Numbered from the stretch's first letter, positions 25,746 through 35,522 are shown. The stretch: 64,000 nt of DNA from SMWD01 sp002729875 (GCA_036010905.1 DASCMH010000009.1:124001-188000), one strand, 5' to 3'. Notes: generated by a model from the letters alone, not told the origin. Translations and numbers: made by a program.

Positions 25746-27830
25746 ATGACGGACCTTAGCTTATACAGAAACATCGGCATCTTTGCCCACGTCGACGCCG
25801 GTAAGACGACAACGACAGAACGTATCCTGAAGCTTACGGGGAAAATTCATAAACTCGGTGAAGTTCACGATGGTGAAGCAACCACTGACTTCATGGAACA
25901 GGAGCAGGAACGCGGCATTACTATTCAGTCTGCAGCAACCAGCTGCGAGTGGAATGACCATCTTCTGAACATCATCGATACACCCGGACACGTTGATTTC
26001 ACTATCGAGGTCTATCGGTCTCTCAAGGTACTGGATGGCGGTGTCGGTGTTTTTTGCGGTTCCGGCGGTGTCGAGCCACAGTCCGAAACAAACTGGCGTT
26101 ATGCAAATGATTCCAAGGTCGCACGGGTTATTTTCATCAACAAGCTCGATCGCATGGGCGCCGACTTCTACCGCGTCGTCAACCAGGTTCGTGACGTACT
26201 CGGCGCAAACCCACTGGTCATGGTATTACCGATCGGTATCGAGGATGACTTCTGCGGTGTCATCGACCTGCTAACCCGTAAGGCCTGGATTTGGGACGAC
26301 ACGGGTGACCCGACACATTATGAAACCACTGACGTGCCGGCAGATATGCTAGACAAGGTCGAGGAGTTTCGCGAGCAAATGATCGAGACTGCACTTGAGC
26401 AGGATGACGTGTTACTTGAGGCCTACCTTGAGGGCAATGAACCCTCGATTGAAGACATCAAGCACTGCATCCGCAAAGGTACGATTGCACTCGACTTCTT
26501 CCCGACATTGTGTGGATCGGCATTCAAGAACAAGGGCATTCAGAATGTACTCAACGCCGTTGTCGATTACCTGCCAAACCCAACTGAGGTGGAGCCGCAG
26601 CCCGAGATTGACCTTGAAGGCAACGAAACCGGCAATCTGGCAATTGTTGATCCTGAGGGACCGCTACGTGCGCTCGCTTTTAAAATCATGGACGATCGCT
26701 ACGGCGCACTGACATTCACACGTATTTATTCTGGCCGCCTGAACAAGGGTGACAGTGTGCTCAATACGTTTACCGGCAAGACCGAACGTATCGGGCGTAT
26801 CGTTGAAATGCATGCCGATTCGCGTGAAGAACTCAACTCAGCCCAGGCTGGCGACATCGTCGCGCTACTTGGCATGAAACAAACCCGCACCGGCCACACA
26901 TTGTCCGATGTAAAGAATCCGGCAACGCTTGAACCAATGGTTTTCCCGGATCCGGTTATTTCAATCGCTATTTCACCAACGGACAAGGCCGGCACCGAGA
27001 AAATGGGCATCGCACTGACCAAGATGGTTGCCGAAGACCCGTCATTCCGCATCATGACAGATGATGATTCCGGTGAGACCATCATGATGGGCATGGGCGA
27101 ACTGCATCTCGATATCAAGGTCGACATCCTGCGGCGCACACATGGCGTCGAGGTCGAGGTCGGTAAACCACAGGTTGCCTACCGTGAAACGATCACCCGG
27201 ACAATCACCGACAGCTATATCCATAAAAAGCAAACCGGTGGTTCCGGCCAGTTCGGCAAGATCGAATACCTGATCGAACCGGCCGAAACCGGCAGCGGTT
27301 ACGTCTTTGATTGCACGGTTACGGGCGGCAACGTACCACGTGAATACTGGTCCTCTATCGAGAAGGCATTTGGCAACTGCATGGATGCAGGCACACTGGC
27401 CGGCTACCCGCTACTCGATATCAAGTTCACCCTGCAGGATGGCGCTTTCCATGCAGTGGATTCATCGGCAATGGCATTCGAACAAGCCACCAGGGCTGCC
27501 TATCGTCAATCGATACCAAAGGCTGCGCCACAACTGCTCGAACCAATCATGAAGATCGATGTATTCTCACCGGAGGCGAATGTCGGTGATGTTATCGGCG
27601 ATCTGAATCGACGTCGCGGCACGATCAAATCGCAGGAAGTCGCACCGACAGGCGTTCGCGTCAAGGCCGATGCGCCGCTAAGCGACATGTTTGGCTATAT
27701 CGGTGACTTGCGCACCATAACCTCTGGACGCGGCCAGTTTTCGATGGAATTCTCTCACTACGCACCCTGCCCAAAGAATGTTGCTGAAGAAGTCATTGCC
27801 GAGGCGAATGCCCGTAAAGCCGCAAAGTAG
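25746..27830 (+). CDS. fusA: Translation elongation factor G (stand-alone copy)
   Basis: 694 residues, full length. G1 is AHVDAGKTT near residue 15, the switch region has ERGITIQSAA, G3 DTPGHVD, G4 NKLD, and domains II-V follow in order to the end (GELHLDIKVDILRR, TSGRGQFSMEFSHY). It is a GTPase that drives ribosome translocation and, with RRF, recycling. It is not in a str operon (no rpsL, rpsG or tuf next to it), so it is probably the second EF-G paralogue that many gammaproteobacteria carry (fusA2/EF-G1B type). Paralogues can differ in translocation or recycling function. Confidence 0.9.
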   Translation: MTDLSLYRNIGIFAHVDAGKTTTTERILKLTGKIHKLGEVHDGEATTDFMEQEQERGITIQSAATSCEWNDHLLNIIDTPGHVDFTIEVYRSLKVLDGGVGVFCGSGGVEPQSETNWRYANDSKVARVIFINKLDRMGADFYRVVNQVRDVLGANPLVMVLPIGIEDDFCGVIDLLTRKAWIWDDTGDPTHYETTDVPADMLDKVEEFREQMIETALEQDDVLLEAYLEGNEPSIEDIKHCIRKGTIALDFFPTLCGSAFKNKGIQNVLNAVVDYLPNPTEVEPQPEIDLEGNETGNLAIVDPEGPLRALAFKIMDDRYGALTFTRIYSGRLNKGDSVLNTFTGKTERIGRIVEMHADSREELNSAQAGDIVALLGMKQTRTGHTLSDVKNPATLEPMVFPDPVISIAISPTDKAGTEKMGIALTKMVAEDPSFRIMTDDDSGETIMMGMGELHLDIKVDILRRTHGVEVEVGKPQVAYRETITRTITDSYIHKKQTGGSGQFGKIEYLIEPAETGSGYVFDCTVTGGNVPREYWSSIEKAFGNCMDAGTLAGYPLLDIKFTLQDGAFHAVDSSAMAFEQATRAAYRQSIPKAAPQLLEPIMKIDVFSPEANVGDVIGDLNRRRGTIKSQEVAPTGVRVKADAPLSDMFGYIGDLRTITSGRGQFSMEFSHYAPCPKNVAEEVIAEANARKAAK

Positions 27831-27902
27831 ACCTGTACGCAGAGGGGATCAAACCCTTAATATCTGGCCTCACGATATGTAAGAGTGGGGCCCACCGGAA
27901 CA

Positions 27903-29135
27903 ATGCGCAGCAAAATTTTACTTTGTGCCATTGGCTGCCTGACAGCCTGCCATACCGATGGGTTGAGACCAATCGATGCAAATGTGAAGGAATTTCGTGG
28001 CTGTGACATATGCCCGGTCATGATCAACGTGCCTGCCGGTCGTTTCCTGATGGGTACTGCTGGCGAAGACCGGCTTATCGACCCACGCACCGGCAAGCCG
28101 GCAATAAACGATAGTCCACAACATGAAGTGCACATCGACACACCATTCGCGCTGGGCAAATACGAAGTAACGGTGGCCGAGTATGCCGAATTCGTTACCC
28201 GTACCGGTTACCAGCCCGAAAGCGGCTGCATGGAATTCAGCCCACCGGAATCATTCTCGATCAGTGAAACCGTCGACTGGAGTAACCCGGGATTTGAACA
28301 ACCGGATGATGCGCCGGTGGGTTGTGTATCGTACTTCGACGCCCAGGCCTATACCGACTGGTTAAGCGATATAACCGGGCAAAACTACCGCCTGCCATCT
28401 GAAGCCGAGTGGGAATTTGCTGCCCGTGCCGGCTCGACCGGACCCTATCACTGGGGTACGGACAACACGCTTGCCTGCACTTACGCGAACGTACGCAGTC
28501 CCGGTGCGCATACGATAAGCAAGCGACAGGCCAAAGCTGACCTGGAAGGCTTTCCGTGTGATGACGGCATGCCTCTGTCATCGTCGGTCGGCAGCTTTCA
28601 GCCCAATAATCTGGGCCTGTATGACATGCAGGGCAATGCCTGGGAATGGGTCGCCGACTGCAATCACAAGGACTATCACGGCGCACCTGCAAACGGCAGT
28701 GCCTGGCTCGATGCCGTCGATACCCTGCGCGGCTGCCAGTTTGGCGTAATTCGTGGCGGCTCTTACCTCAATCTCATTGAACGTTCGAGCACAACAGTGC
28801 GCAACGGACGTCCGCAATCAGGTCGCGGGACTAACATGGGATTCCGGGTCGCCAGGGGCGCTGACGTATCCATCAACATAAAATCCCGTACGGCTGCTGA
28901 TAACGCATTCACTGACACTCCCGGCGCGCAAGTATTCCGGGCCAACTGTGCGGCGTGTCATGTTGACCGCGGCACCTACCGCGGCATCTATGGCACGGAT
29001 CAGGCCTCGGTCGAACGGGCCATTCGTGGTGGCGGCAATAACGTCATGAGCATGCCGGACTTTGCCGAGGTACTGAGTACCGATGAAATCACCCTGGTAG
29101 CACGATATGTTCGTGAACAGAATGGCTGGGACTAA
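27903..29135 (+). CDS. SUMF1-domain lipoprotein fused to a C-terminal cytochrome c domain
   Basis: 410 residues from the ATG at 27903; a GTG at 27885 is in frame but less likely. A lipoprotein signal ends LTAC (Cys16). Residues about 40-320 form a SUMF1/FGE-like domain (INVPAGRFLMGT, HEVHIDTPFALGKYEVT, RLPSEAEWEFAARAG, GLYDMQGNAWEWVADC, MGFRVARG). The RGGSYLN segment lacks the catalytic Cys pair of true formylglycine-generating enzymes. The last ~80 residues are a mono-heme cytochrome c: CAACH, then a Met-rich stretch (NNVMSMPDF) for the axial ligand. The fusion suggests an electron-transfer or redox-active surface protein; the partner is unknown. The methyltransferase follows after 57 bp. 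Confidence 0.85.
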   Translation: MRSKILLCAIGCLTACHTDGLRPIDANVKEFRGCDICPVMINVPAGRFLMGTAGEDRLIDPRTGKPAINDSPQHEVHIDTPFALGKYEVTVAEYAEFVTRTGYQPESGCMEFSPPESFSISETVDWSNPGFEQPDDAPVGCVSYFDAQAYTDWLSDITGQNYRLPSEAEWEFAARAGSTGPYHWGTDNTLACTYANVRSPGAHTISKRQAKADLEGFPCDDGMPLSSSVGSFQPNNLGLYDMQGNAWEWVADCNHKDYHGAPANGSAWLDAVDTLRGCQFGVIRGGSYLNLIERSSTTVRNGRPQSGRGTNMGFRVARGADVSINIKSRTAADNAFTDTPGAQVFRANCAACHVDRGTYRGIYGTDQASVERAIRGGGNNVMSMPDFAEVLSTDEITLVARYVREQNGWD

Positions 29136-29192
29136 CAAACCAGGCATACAATCATTCAAAGCCCTGGTTCGTAAATACAAACCTCGGCCACG

Positions 29193-30017
29193 ATGAACGC
29201 TAACGACGAAAACTACGTACTCGGTTACGGCGGCGGCGCGATGGATTGGATGAAAAGCCGCACCGTCGAGAAGCACGGCGCTTTTCTTTTGCCCTACCTC
29301 AAACCCGGGCAGAGCCTGCTCGACTGCGGTTGCGGACCCGGCAGCCTGACTGTCGGCTTTGCACAGATCCTCAGCCCCGGCCAGGTTATTGGCATCGACC
29401 GTGAAACCGAACAATTGGCCGCAGCAATTGACTATGCGAACCAGCACAACCTCAATAATCTCCACTTTAAAACCGGCAATGTCTACGATTTACCGTTCGA
29501 CGATGCCTCTTTTGATATCGTATTTTGTTCTGCCGTACTCGGCAGCGTCAGCAAACCGAAGCAAGTAGTCCGCGAAATGGTCCGGGTCCTGAAACAGGAT
29601 GGTGTTATCGCGCTGAAGGAATTTGATCATGGCGGCGATATCGTCTATCCGCAGACCCCAATACTGACCCACAGCATCGAACTCTATCAACGGATAAGAA
29701 TCGAACACGGCCATGAGCAACGTGCCGGACGGAGACTCAGGGAATGGCTGACTGAAAACAACTGTTCCATCGAACACACGCACGCCTCTTTTGACCAGCG
29801 CACGACCAACACCGGTTTATACGATTATGTCGATCGTAATAATCGCCTCGTAGATGAAATTCTGGCGACTCGCTACATTGAACTGGGCTGGGCTACCCGG
29901 GAAGACCTGGACGCCCATGCGCTAGAGTGGGAGCGCTTCGCCCGCGATCCAGCTTCACTGTACGCTTCAGCATGGATAGATGCTGTCGCACGGAAAAATA
30001 TTCCAACCACAGAATAA
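29193..30017 (+). CDS. Class I SAM-dependent methyltransferase
   Basis: 274 residues. The AdoMet-binding motif LLDCGCGPGSLTVGFA is near residue 43, VIGIDRE with the acidic residue follows, and DASFDIVFCSAVLGSV and REMVRVLKQDGVIALKEFD are motifs IV and V of the UbiE/small-molecule methyltransferase group. The C-terminal ~100 residues are helical and may close over the substrate. Cytoplasmic, no signal. The substrate is unknown. Confidence 0.85.
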   Translation: MNANDENYVLGYGGGAMDWMKSRTVEKHGAFLLPYLKPGQSLLDCGCGPGSLTVGFAQILSPGQVIGIDRETEQLAAAIDYANQHNLNNLHFKTGNVYDLPFDDASFDIVFCSAVLGSVSKPKQVVREMVRVLKQDGVIALKEFDHGGDIVYPQTPILTHSIELYQRIRIEHGHEQRAGRRLREWLTENNCSIEHTHASFDQRTTNTGLYDYVDRNNRLVDEILATRYIELGWATREDLDAHALEWERFARDPASLYASAWIDAVARKNIPTTE

Positions 30018-30110
30018 CTATGCCTTGGCAAAGGTATACTGACTCAAATCAGATCACCGGTTGAGCCCATTATTTTACTACTCAACCAATATTCCCAGGA
30101 GATATAGAGC

Positions 30111-30980
30111 ATGCTCAAATCGATCATCATCGTAACCATCTCGGTGCTTAACCTTACTTCAGTTGAAGATGCCTATCATGATCACCTGGGTTACACCGCC
30201 GTCGATCAGGGCGAATTGAGCGCGGCTGTTACCAAGACCTGGAATACGGAGAACATGACCGGAAGTAAATATCTTGTCATGCAACCTTCAAGTAATGAAA
30301 AAGTTTACCTGCGATTTGTTGAGAACCCGACGACTGCAGATCACACCGCAATGACGACCCACGGCTGGAACTCAACCGAACTGCTCGTCAAAGACCCGGA
30401 CACACTCGCCGAACAACTGGCCGATACGCCGTTTACCCTTATCGGCCCACCAAAAGACTTATGGCCGACGCCAAATGCTCCGCGTGCAATGCAAGTGCTG
30501 GGACCGGCCAACGAGGTGCTGTACCTGACCAACAATCAAAACTTTGAATTCAGCGCATTTGTCGATCGGGTGTTTATATCAGTGCTGTCCGGACCATCAA
30601 TGCAGGAACTTGCCGATTACTATTCGAATGCGCTGGGGCTGAAGGTCAGCGATGCAACACCTTTCAAAATCTCCGTCATATCAAATATGCAAAACATGCC
30701 GGCAGATACTACCTATCCGCTGGCGATCGCCGCCATCTCAGAACGCTTCCTGATCGAACTGGATGAATACCCGCCGAGTACCAGTGCTCGACCGGTAACC
30801 AACGGTTACCTGCCACCCGGCACATCAATGGTTAGTTTCGAAGTCGAGGATCTCGATGCGTTCAATGTTGACTGGCGTGCGGCACCCAAGACGCTGGACG
30901 GACTACCCTACAACGACCGCCGCACGGCCGTTACCGTCGGCCCGGCCGGTGAATGGATCGAACTGATCGAAATGAATTAG
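30111..30980 (+). CDS. VOC/glyoxalase-fold protein
   Basis: 289 residues with two VOC-like halves (about 1-140 and 150-289). The first has VSVLNLTSVEDAYHDHLGY-like spacing at the start; the second has DRVFISVLSGPSMQELADYY and ends VTVGPAGEWIELIEM. VOC proteins include extradiol dioxygenases, isomerases and glyoxalases; metal ligands cannot be assigned with confidence here. AGGAGA lies about 9 bp before the ATG. The N-terminus is hydrophobic for about 15 residues but runs into the fold, so I do not call a signal peptide. Its stop is 6 bp from the convergent gene. Confidence 0.65.
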   Translation: MLKSIIIVTISVLNLTSVEDAYHDHLGYTAVDQGELSAAVTKTWNTENMTGSKYLVMQPSSNEKVYLRFVENPTTADHTAMTTHGWNSTELLVKDPDTLAEQLADTPFTLIGPPKDLWPTPNAPRAMQVLGPANEVLYLTNNQNFEFSAFVDRVFISVLSGPSMQELADYYSNALGLKVSDATPFKISVISNMQNMPADTTYPLAIAAISERFLIELDEYPPSTSARPVTNGYLPPGTSMVSFEVEDLDAFNVDWRAAPKTLDGLPYNDRRTAVTVGPAGEWIELIEMN

Positions 30981-30986
30981 CGCAAA

Positions 30987-31688
30987 CTAGTGCGGCGTCA
31001 CCGGCGCATCATCCGCCGTAGTCATGAGAGTACCCGGTTCAATCTCACCCTTGGCCACCCCTTTCATATAGGCGACGGTGGCGATATGGCAATACGCCTG
31101 GCCCTCAAAATTTTCGGGCAGTATCCAGGTCGTCCAGCTGTCATAGTCATGAAACAGGCCAGGTGTATTGAAATGCACAGCCCCGTCGTCGTCGCGGTAG
31201 CTCAACTCGAAATCGGACAGGTAATCGCGACCGGTCATAAAAGGCTCGTTATCATCGATGACGAAAGCCTCAGTCGCCGCTGCCGCAGCTGCATCGCCCT
31301 CCTTCGTAAGCTCGTCAATAGCCTGCGTCTTCACGCGCCGCGCAATCTCCGGGCAGAACAACTGTTCACCGGCCGCATCATCACCATAGGCCGAGCGCAA
31401 GTGAGCAGCGCCCTTGATCTTGCATGAGACCATGATCGGCAGTTGACCATCGTAAGAGACCACCTGGTAAATATTATGCGGGTTCACTGAAGGCTTCGAA
31501 TGGCGATATTCAGGCATATCCGTAAACAACTTCACTTCACCGGCCCGATCGGTGCTGGCCATGATTCTCTGTACGGCCTGGCAGAACTCCGTGGAGGTCG
31601 GATTCGCCAACGGGTTGTTAGCGGCATGAACGGACAAGGCCAATGGCATGAGCACCAGGATCGGTACAAGACGCGACACAAATCTCAT
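30987..31688 (-). CDS. Secreted cysteine-containing protein of unknown function, paralogue of 53989-55080
   Basis: 233 residues from the ATG at 31688 (GGGGA 7 bp upstream; the open frame to 31871 is rejected). A signal peptide ends near SVHAANN. Mature cysteines occur as FCQAV, VSCKIKG, FCPEIA and YCHIAT. The order C-K, C, D-x-x-x-TG-x-x, and F-x-G-x-x-Y-C-H matches the longer secreted protein at 53989-55080, so both belong to one family. No enzymatic motif recognised. It may bind a substrate or protein in the periplasm. Convergent with the VOC gene. Confidence 0.7.
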   Translation of the reverse strand: MRFVSRLVPILVLMPLALSVHAANNPLANPTSTEFCQAVQRIMASTDRAGEVKLFTDMPEYRHSKPSVNPHNIYQVVSYDGQLPIMVSCKIKGAAHLRSAYGDDAAGEQLFCPEIARRVKTQAIDELTKEGDAAAAAATEAFVIDDNEPFMTGRDYLSDFELSYRDDDGAVHFNTPGLFHDYDSWTTWILPENFEGQAYCHIATVAYMKGVAKGEIEPGTLMTTADDAPVTPH

Positions 31689-31882
31689 CAAATTTCCCCA
31701 AAAAGCTGCAAACAGCATATAAGTGTAACCGCAGACCCGTCGACCGTGACAGGGGTTACGCTGAATATTCCTTCCCGCCCTCTGGGCGGATACGTTCCAA
31801 ACCGGGTTCGAATCAACGCCTCGCTTCAGCCAGTCACCCGCCAACTGCCATTTGTAAATTATTTGCGGCACTATTAGCGACT

Positions 31883-32386
31883 ATGACTGACCATACCAGC
31901 CTGAAAACCGTCATTGCCCGATGCCACCAGGTATTGAATCAACTCTTTTTTGTTCACCAGGAAGCAGTTCTGCTCGGTGTGTTGCCACGAGCCATAGAAA
32001 CACTGCATCAGTTCATCGCAGCCCACGACCTGCATAAAAATTTTGAAGATACTCATTTATTGACACGACTCGCAGACCTTGACGATCCGGGCAACTGGCC
32101 GGCTTCACTGTACGGCCACGAACACAACAAAATCACCGACCTGCTAACCCAACTGGACAAAGACCTGCTGCGACTTAATTCACGGGAACTGACCGGCACC
32201 GCATTGCACATCGAGCTTATTGAGTTGCTCGATCGGGAAAAATCCATCAAGGGTCTGTGCGAACATCACCAGGAACGTGAAGAAGCGGGGATGCTGCCGG
32301 CACTGGACGAACAGACTGATACAGTTTGGCGCAAGGCCATCATCGAGCCGTTCATTGCTGAATGGCAGACCACCGTAGCAGAATGA
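31883..32386 (+). CDS. Hemerythrin-like domain protein
   Basis: 167 residues, four-helix-bundle pattern with spaced His/Glu/Asp: CHQVLNQLFFVHQEAV, FIAAHDLHKNFEDTHLLTRL, LYGHEHNKITDLL and LCEHHQEREEAGMLPALDE. The H-x-x-x-(E/D) pairs spread over four helices are what hemerythrin/HHE proteins use to hold a di-iron centre. No signal peptide; cytoplasmic. Oxygen or nitric oxide sensing or iron handling are family roles; which applies is unknown. Confidence 0.7.
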   Translation: MTDHTSLKTVIARCHQVLNQLFFVHQEAVLLGVLPRAIETLHQFIAAHDLHKNFEDTHLLTRLADLDDPGNWPASLYGHEHNKITDLLTQLDKDLLRLNSRELTGTALHIELIELLDREKSIKGLCEHHQEREEAGMLPALDEQTDTVWRKAIIEPFIAEWQTTVAE

Positions 32387-32393
32387 TGTAGAC

Positions 32394-33347
32394 CTAGTGC
32401 CCTGCCTCACAGGCGCTTCGACGGCGCAAAAACCGGGCCGCATTCTTACACAGAATACCTTCGAGTTCCCCAGCGGTTAAGAAATCAGCTGAGCGGTATG
32501 CCTCTATGGCATCGCCATGATCATCACCATCCGTACCAAACATGACCCGACTCAGAACCCCGGCTTCTTTGAATGCCTTTAACAACCGGTGGAATTTCTC
32601 GCGCTGCATGATTCTCTGAAACGGGCTGAGTTCCACGTAAACCTTCGGATACTGCGCCATCAAATCCAGCACCATTGGGTACACCAGCGGATTGGCGTGC
32701 ATGATCTGGACCTTCAGGCGCGGATATTTCACCAGCACCTCTTCCAGCAGCAGCGGATTCCCGAAGGAAATCCTGAAATTCGGACAACAGCGACTGGCTG
32801 TCAGCGGCGGTGCGGAATGAGTGTGAAAAGCAACCGGAATGCCCAGTTCCTGAGCCAACTCATAATAAGGATCCATGCGCGGATCCGCATAGGACATACC
32901 CGCATATTGTGTATAGATTTCTCCCATGACCTGGTAGGCCCCATTTTCATACTGCGCTCTAAGCCAGGCCAGATCCGGGAACTCCGCACCATTCTCGTAA
33001 CACTGGTATTGATACCAGTTAGGGTTCACCCCACCTTCGCAGGGCAAAACCGGCCCGAGCAATAATCGCTCCGGCGCTTCAAGGCTCCAGCGCTGTAAAA
33101 AAGCCTGCGGACCACTGGCGGTCGCCAGTACCACGTTATATTTCTTCAATCCATCAATCGCCTTGTTCATCACCGCAATATTTTTCGGGTGATCAGGCGG
33201 GCCATCAGCCCCATAAGGCCAGGCATGAAAATGCATATCAATCACCGGCTGATCGGCCCACAGCGATGAACCCGTCAACATCAGCGACAACCACACCAGC
33301 AGCCCGCTGCCCGCCAGCCACTGTTGCCTGATTCTTCTGTACTGCAT
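32394..33347 (-). CDS. Exported amidohydrolase-family protein
   Basis: 317 residues from the ATG at 33347, chosen because GGGGG lies 5 bp upstream and a signal peptide (SGLLVWLSLMLTGSSLWA) begins soon after. The metal site is that of the amidohydrolase-2/ACMSD-like TIM barrel: VIDMHFHAW (HxH), VAFHTHS, VQIMHANP and FGTDGDDHGD with the final Asp. Members hydrolyse or decarboxylate aromatic acids and lactones. Export of such an enzyme is unusual; an ASRCCPN pair could form a disulfide. It is convergent with the hemerythrin gene and divergent from the DUF1838 gene. Confidence 0.85.
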   Translation of the reverse strand: MQYRRIRQQWLAGSGLLVWLSLMLTGSSLWADQPVIDMHFHAWPYGADGPPDHPKNIAVMNKAIDGLKKYNVVLATASGPQAFLQRWSLEAPERLLLGPVLPCEGGVNPNWYQYQCYENGAEFPDLAWLRAQYENGAYQVMGEIYTQYAGMSYADPRMDPYYELAQELGIPVAFHTHSAPPLTASRCCPNFRISFGNPLLLEEVLVKYPRLKVQIMHANPLVYPMVLDLMAQYPKVYVELSPFQRIMQREKFHRLLKAFKEAGVLSRVMFGTDGDDHGDAIEAYRSADFLTAGELEGILCKNAARFLRRRSACEAGH

Positions 33348-33532
33348 TACTACCCCCCTGTTGACAAAAATCCGCCCATCAACTCCAGAACAGGCAGCAT
33401 ACACCTATTAATCCCACTATCCGGCAACCTTACGCCACTTGGCGGTGTAATCCACGGTTAGCGATGTCTGCCGCCTGCCTTTCGCTTACGATCAGAGTAT
33501 TCACAACCCCGATAATTTCAGGAGTCATCATT

Positions 33533-34525
33533 ATGCCCCGGAAAAAAGATCACCCAAGCGAAACGGTATCGCGGCGCGAACTGCTGGCTGCGGGCGGCGG
33601 ACTTGCGGCACTGGCTGCCAGCGGTGCGGCAGCAGATACTCACAACCAGCCAGCCGGTGATGAACCCCTCCGTATGACACCAACCCATGCAATGAAAATT
33701 CCCAAGGATCCGCGCCTGGATCTCGATGATCCGGCTACTAATTTAAGGGCCCTGATGAAACTCCGTGCGGATCTCTCCGGCAAGGATTGCCTGTTTGCAT
33801 TTCCAGGCGAAGCCTGGGCGATGGTGCCGCAGGAACAGAACTATCGATGCTTTAAGACCTTCGGCATCGGCGCATCACGCATCGAGGAAGTCGAAGAAGG
33901 CTGGCGCCTCTACAGCCGTGAAGTACTGTATTACATCGATCCGGATAGCGGGGAAATTCTCGAGGAATGGAGTAACCCGTTTCTGGGCGGGCGCAAGGTC
34001 GAAGTCATGCACATTGCCAACGACCCGGTCAATGGTGTTTTCAGGCTTAAGGGCCCTCCATTTCTGTCGCCGCCTTTTCCATATGTTTCCTATGGTGATG
34101 ACATTGTGTTTCAGTGGAATTTTTATATTTTCAAACCGGCCGTACTGACCCGCGCTGAATATCCACTGTATTCAAGCGGTGATATCGACCAGCATGCCGA
34201 ACTCTGGGGCCTCAAGGGGCGCAAGAGTGAAATCCTCGACCCGAATATCACCTCCGCATCCTGCGTCACGTCATGGAGCCGGGTCGCCGATTGGCTGCCG
34301 TTCATGGAAATGGGCGCGAATCCCGGCAAGATGGTTTTTCACAGCCACACCATGAAACTGATGAACGGTATCGACGACCTGCCCCGCTATATACTCGATT
34401 ACACGGAGAAAAACTATCCGAAGTACCTGGAGGCGCCGAAAGAATGGCTCGGCCCGGTCATGACGTCCTCGTTCAGTGAATTCAAAAAACACATTGATGC
34501 AAAACGGGCGAAACAAACACTGTAG
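33533..34525 (+). CDS. Tat-exported DUF1838-family protein
   Basis: 330 residues from the ATG at 33533, with AGGAG 8 bp upstream. A Tat signal (VSRRELLAAGGGLAALAASGAAA) is followed by a DUF1838-type domain containing LYSREVLYYIDPDSGEILEEWSNP-like text, MHIANDPVNGVF, and SSCVTSW-like cysteine. DUF1838 has no assigned reaction; members are often next to SDR and hydrolase genes. It faces the divergent amidohydrolase and the convergent metallo-beta-lactamase-fold gene. Tat export hints at a cofactor or pre-folding. Confidence 0.75.
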   Translation: MPRKKDHPSETVSRRELLAAGGGLAALAASGAAADTHNQPAGDEPLRMTPTHAMKIPKDPRLDLDDPATNLRALMKLRADLSGKDCLFAFPGEAWAMVPQEQNYRCFKTFGIGASRIEEVEEGWRLYSREVLYYIDPDSGEILEEWSNPFLGGRKVEVMHIANDPVNGVFRLKGPPFLSPPFPYVSYGDDIVFQWNFYIFKPAVLTRAEYPLYSSGDIDQHAELWGLKGRKSEILDPNITSASCVTSWSRVADWLPFMEMGANPGKMVFHSHTMKLMNGIDDLPRYILDYTEKNYPKYLEAPKEWLGPVMTSSFSEFKKHIDAKRAKQTL

Positions 34526-34541
34526 AAACCCTGATCCGGTT

Positions 34542-35522
34542 TTATTGCGGTAACTGCCAGTCCCCGGTTTCACTCTGGTAGACAATGCGTACGAACAACT
34601 TGCTTTTAACAAAGCCGTGGCCCCATTTTTCTTCGAGGTCGGCCAACGGCTTTGCGGCAAGTATCTGCTCAAGGTTCTTACCCTGATCCAGTAACTTAAC
34701 TATTGCACCGCGTGCCGCTATGAGCATATCCCGAATCTCGATCATGCGGATCCGATCAGCCAACGGGCCGTGACCGGGAATAATAATCGTATCGGGCCCC
34801 ACCAGTTCCAGCATTTTGTTGGTAGCCTCAATCTGACCCTTGATGCTGCCGCCACTGGCAATATCAATCAAAGGGAACCCCCGATTGATAAATGCATCAC
34901 CGGTATGCATTACATCGGCTTTTTCAAAATAGTAGATTGCATCGCCATCCGTGTGCGCATTGGGAACATGCAGAACACGAATAACATCATCATTGAAATG
35001 GAAGGTCATGCGGTCACTAAAAGTGATGGTTGGCAGCGCTGCCTCGGGATGCGGCGGTGTGCCGGCCTTGAAAACCAGGTGATACTGATCACTGTTCATA
35101 CGGGCCCGCACATTGTCGTGAGCAATGATGATATGGCCCAGATTGCCAAAATGCTCATTGCTCCCGGTGTGATCGCCGTGCCAGTGCGTATTCAGCACAT
35201 ATTTAATGGGCTTATCGGTTAGCTTACTGACGGCCAGAACAATACGCTCGAGCATGGGAGCAAACTGATCATCGATAATAAACGCGCCGTCCGGCCCGGC
35301 TGACACACCGATGTTGCCGGCCGGTTCCATCACCATCATGTGTACGCTGCCCCGCACGGGCGTAACCTCAAGATTCCCCTCCAGACGGCGACCCTGGGCG
35401 GAAACCGACTGCGGGATCAGCAACAGGCTTAGCAAGGCAATCATGAACACCGACCTGATGTCGGCTACAAAGTGAAAATACTTAGAATTCAGTGAACCAT
35501 GACTTCTTATTACTTTGAACAT
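34542..35522 (-). CDS. Exported metallo-beta-lactamase-fold hydrolase
   Basis: 326 residues. ATG at 35522 has GGAG 8-9 bp upstream; a second ATG at 35444 directly precedes a good signal peptide (MIALLSLLLIPQSVSAQ) and may be the true start. The MBL zinc motif is NTHWHGDHTGSNEHF, with later Zn ligands in HTDGDA, HTGDAF and PGHG. It is a SoxH/quinoprotein-relay type MBL protein, active in the periplasm. The substrate is unknown. Stop is 16 bp from the convergent DUF1838 gene. Confidence 0.85.
   Translation of the reverse strand: MFKVIRSHGSLNSKYFHFVADIRSVFMIALLSLLLIPQSVSAQGRRLEGNLEVTPVRGSVHMMVMEPAGNIGVSAGPDGAFIIDDQFAPMLERIVLAVSKLTDKPIKYVLNTHWHGDHTGSNEHFGNLGHIIIAHDNVRARMNSDQYHLVFKAGTPPHPEAALPTITFSDRMTFHFNDDVIRVLHVPNAHTDGDAIYYFEKADVMHTGDAFINRGFPLIDIASGGSIKGQIEATNKMLELVGPDTIIIPGHGPLADRIRMIEIRDMLIAARGAIVKLLDQGKNLEQILAAKPLADLEEKWGHGFVKSKLFVRIVYQSETGDWQLPQ

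Noticed and set aside
31795..31820. GGTTCGAAT resembling a tRNA T-loop
   Set aside because: No matching acceptor or anticodon arms surround it. No tRNA found anywhere in the window.
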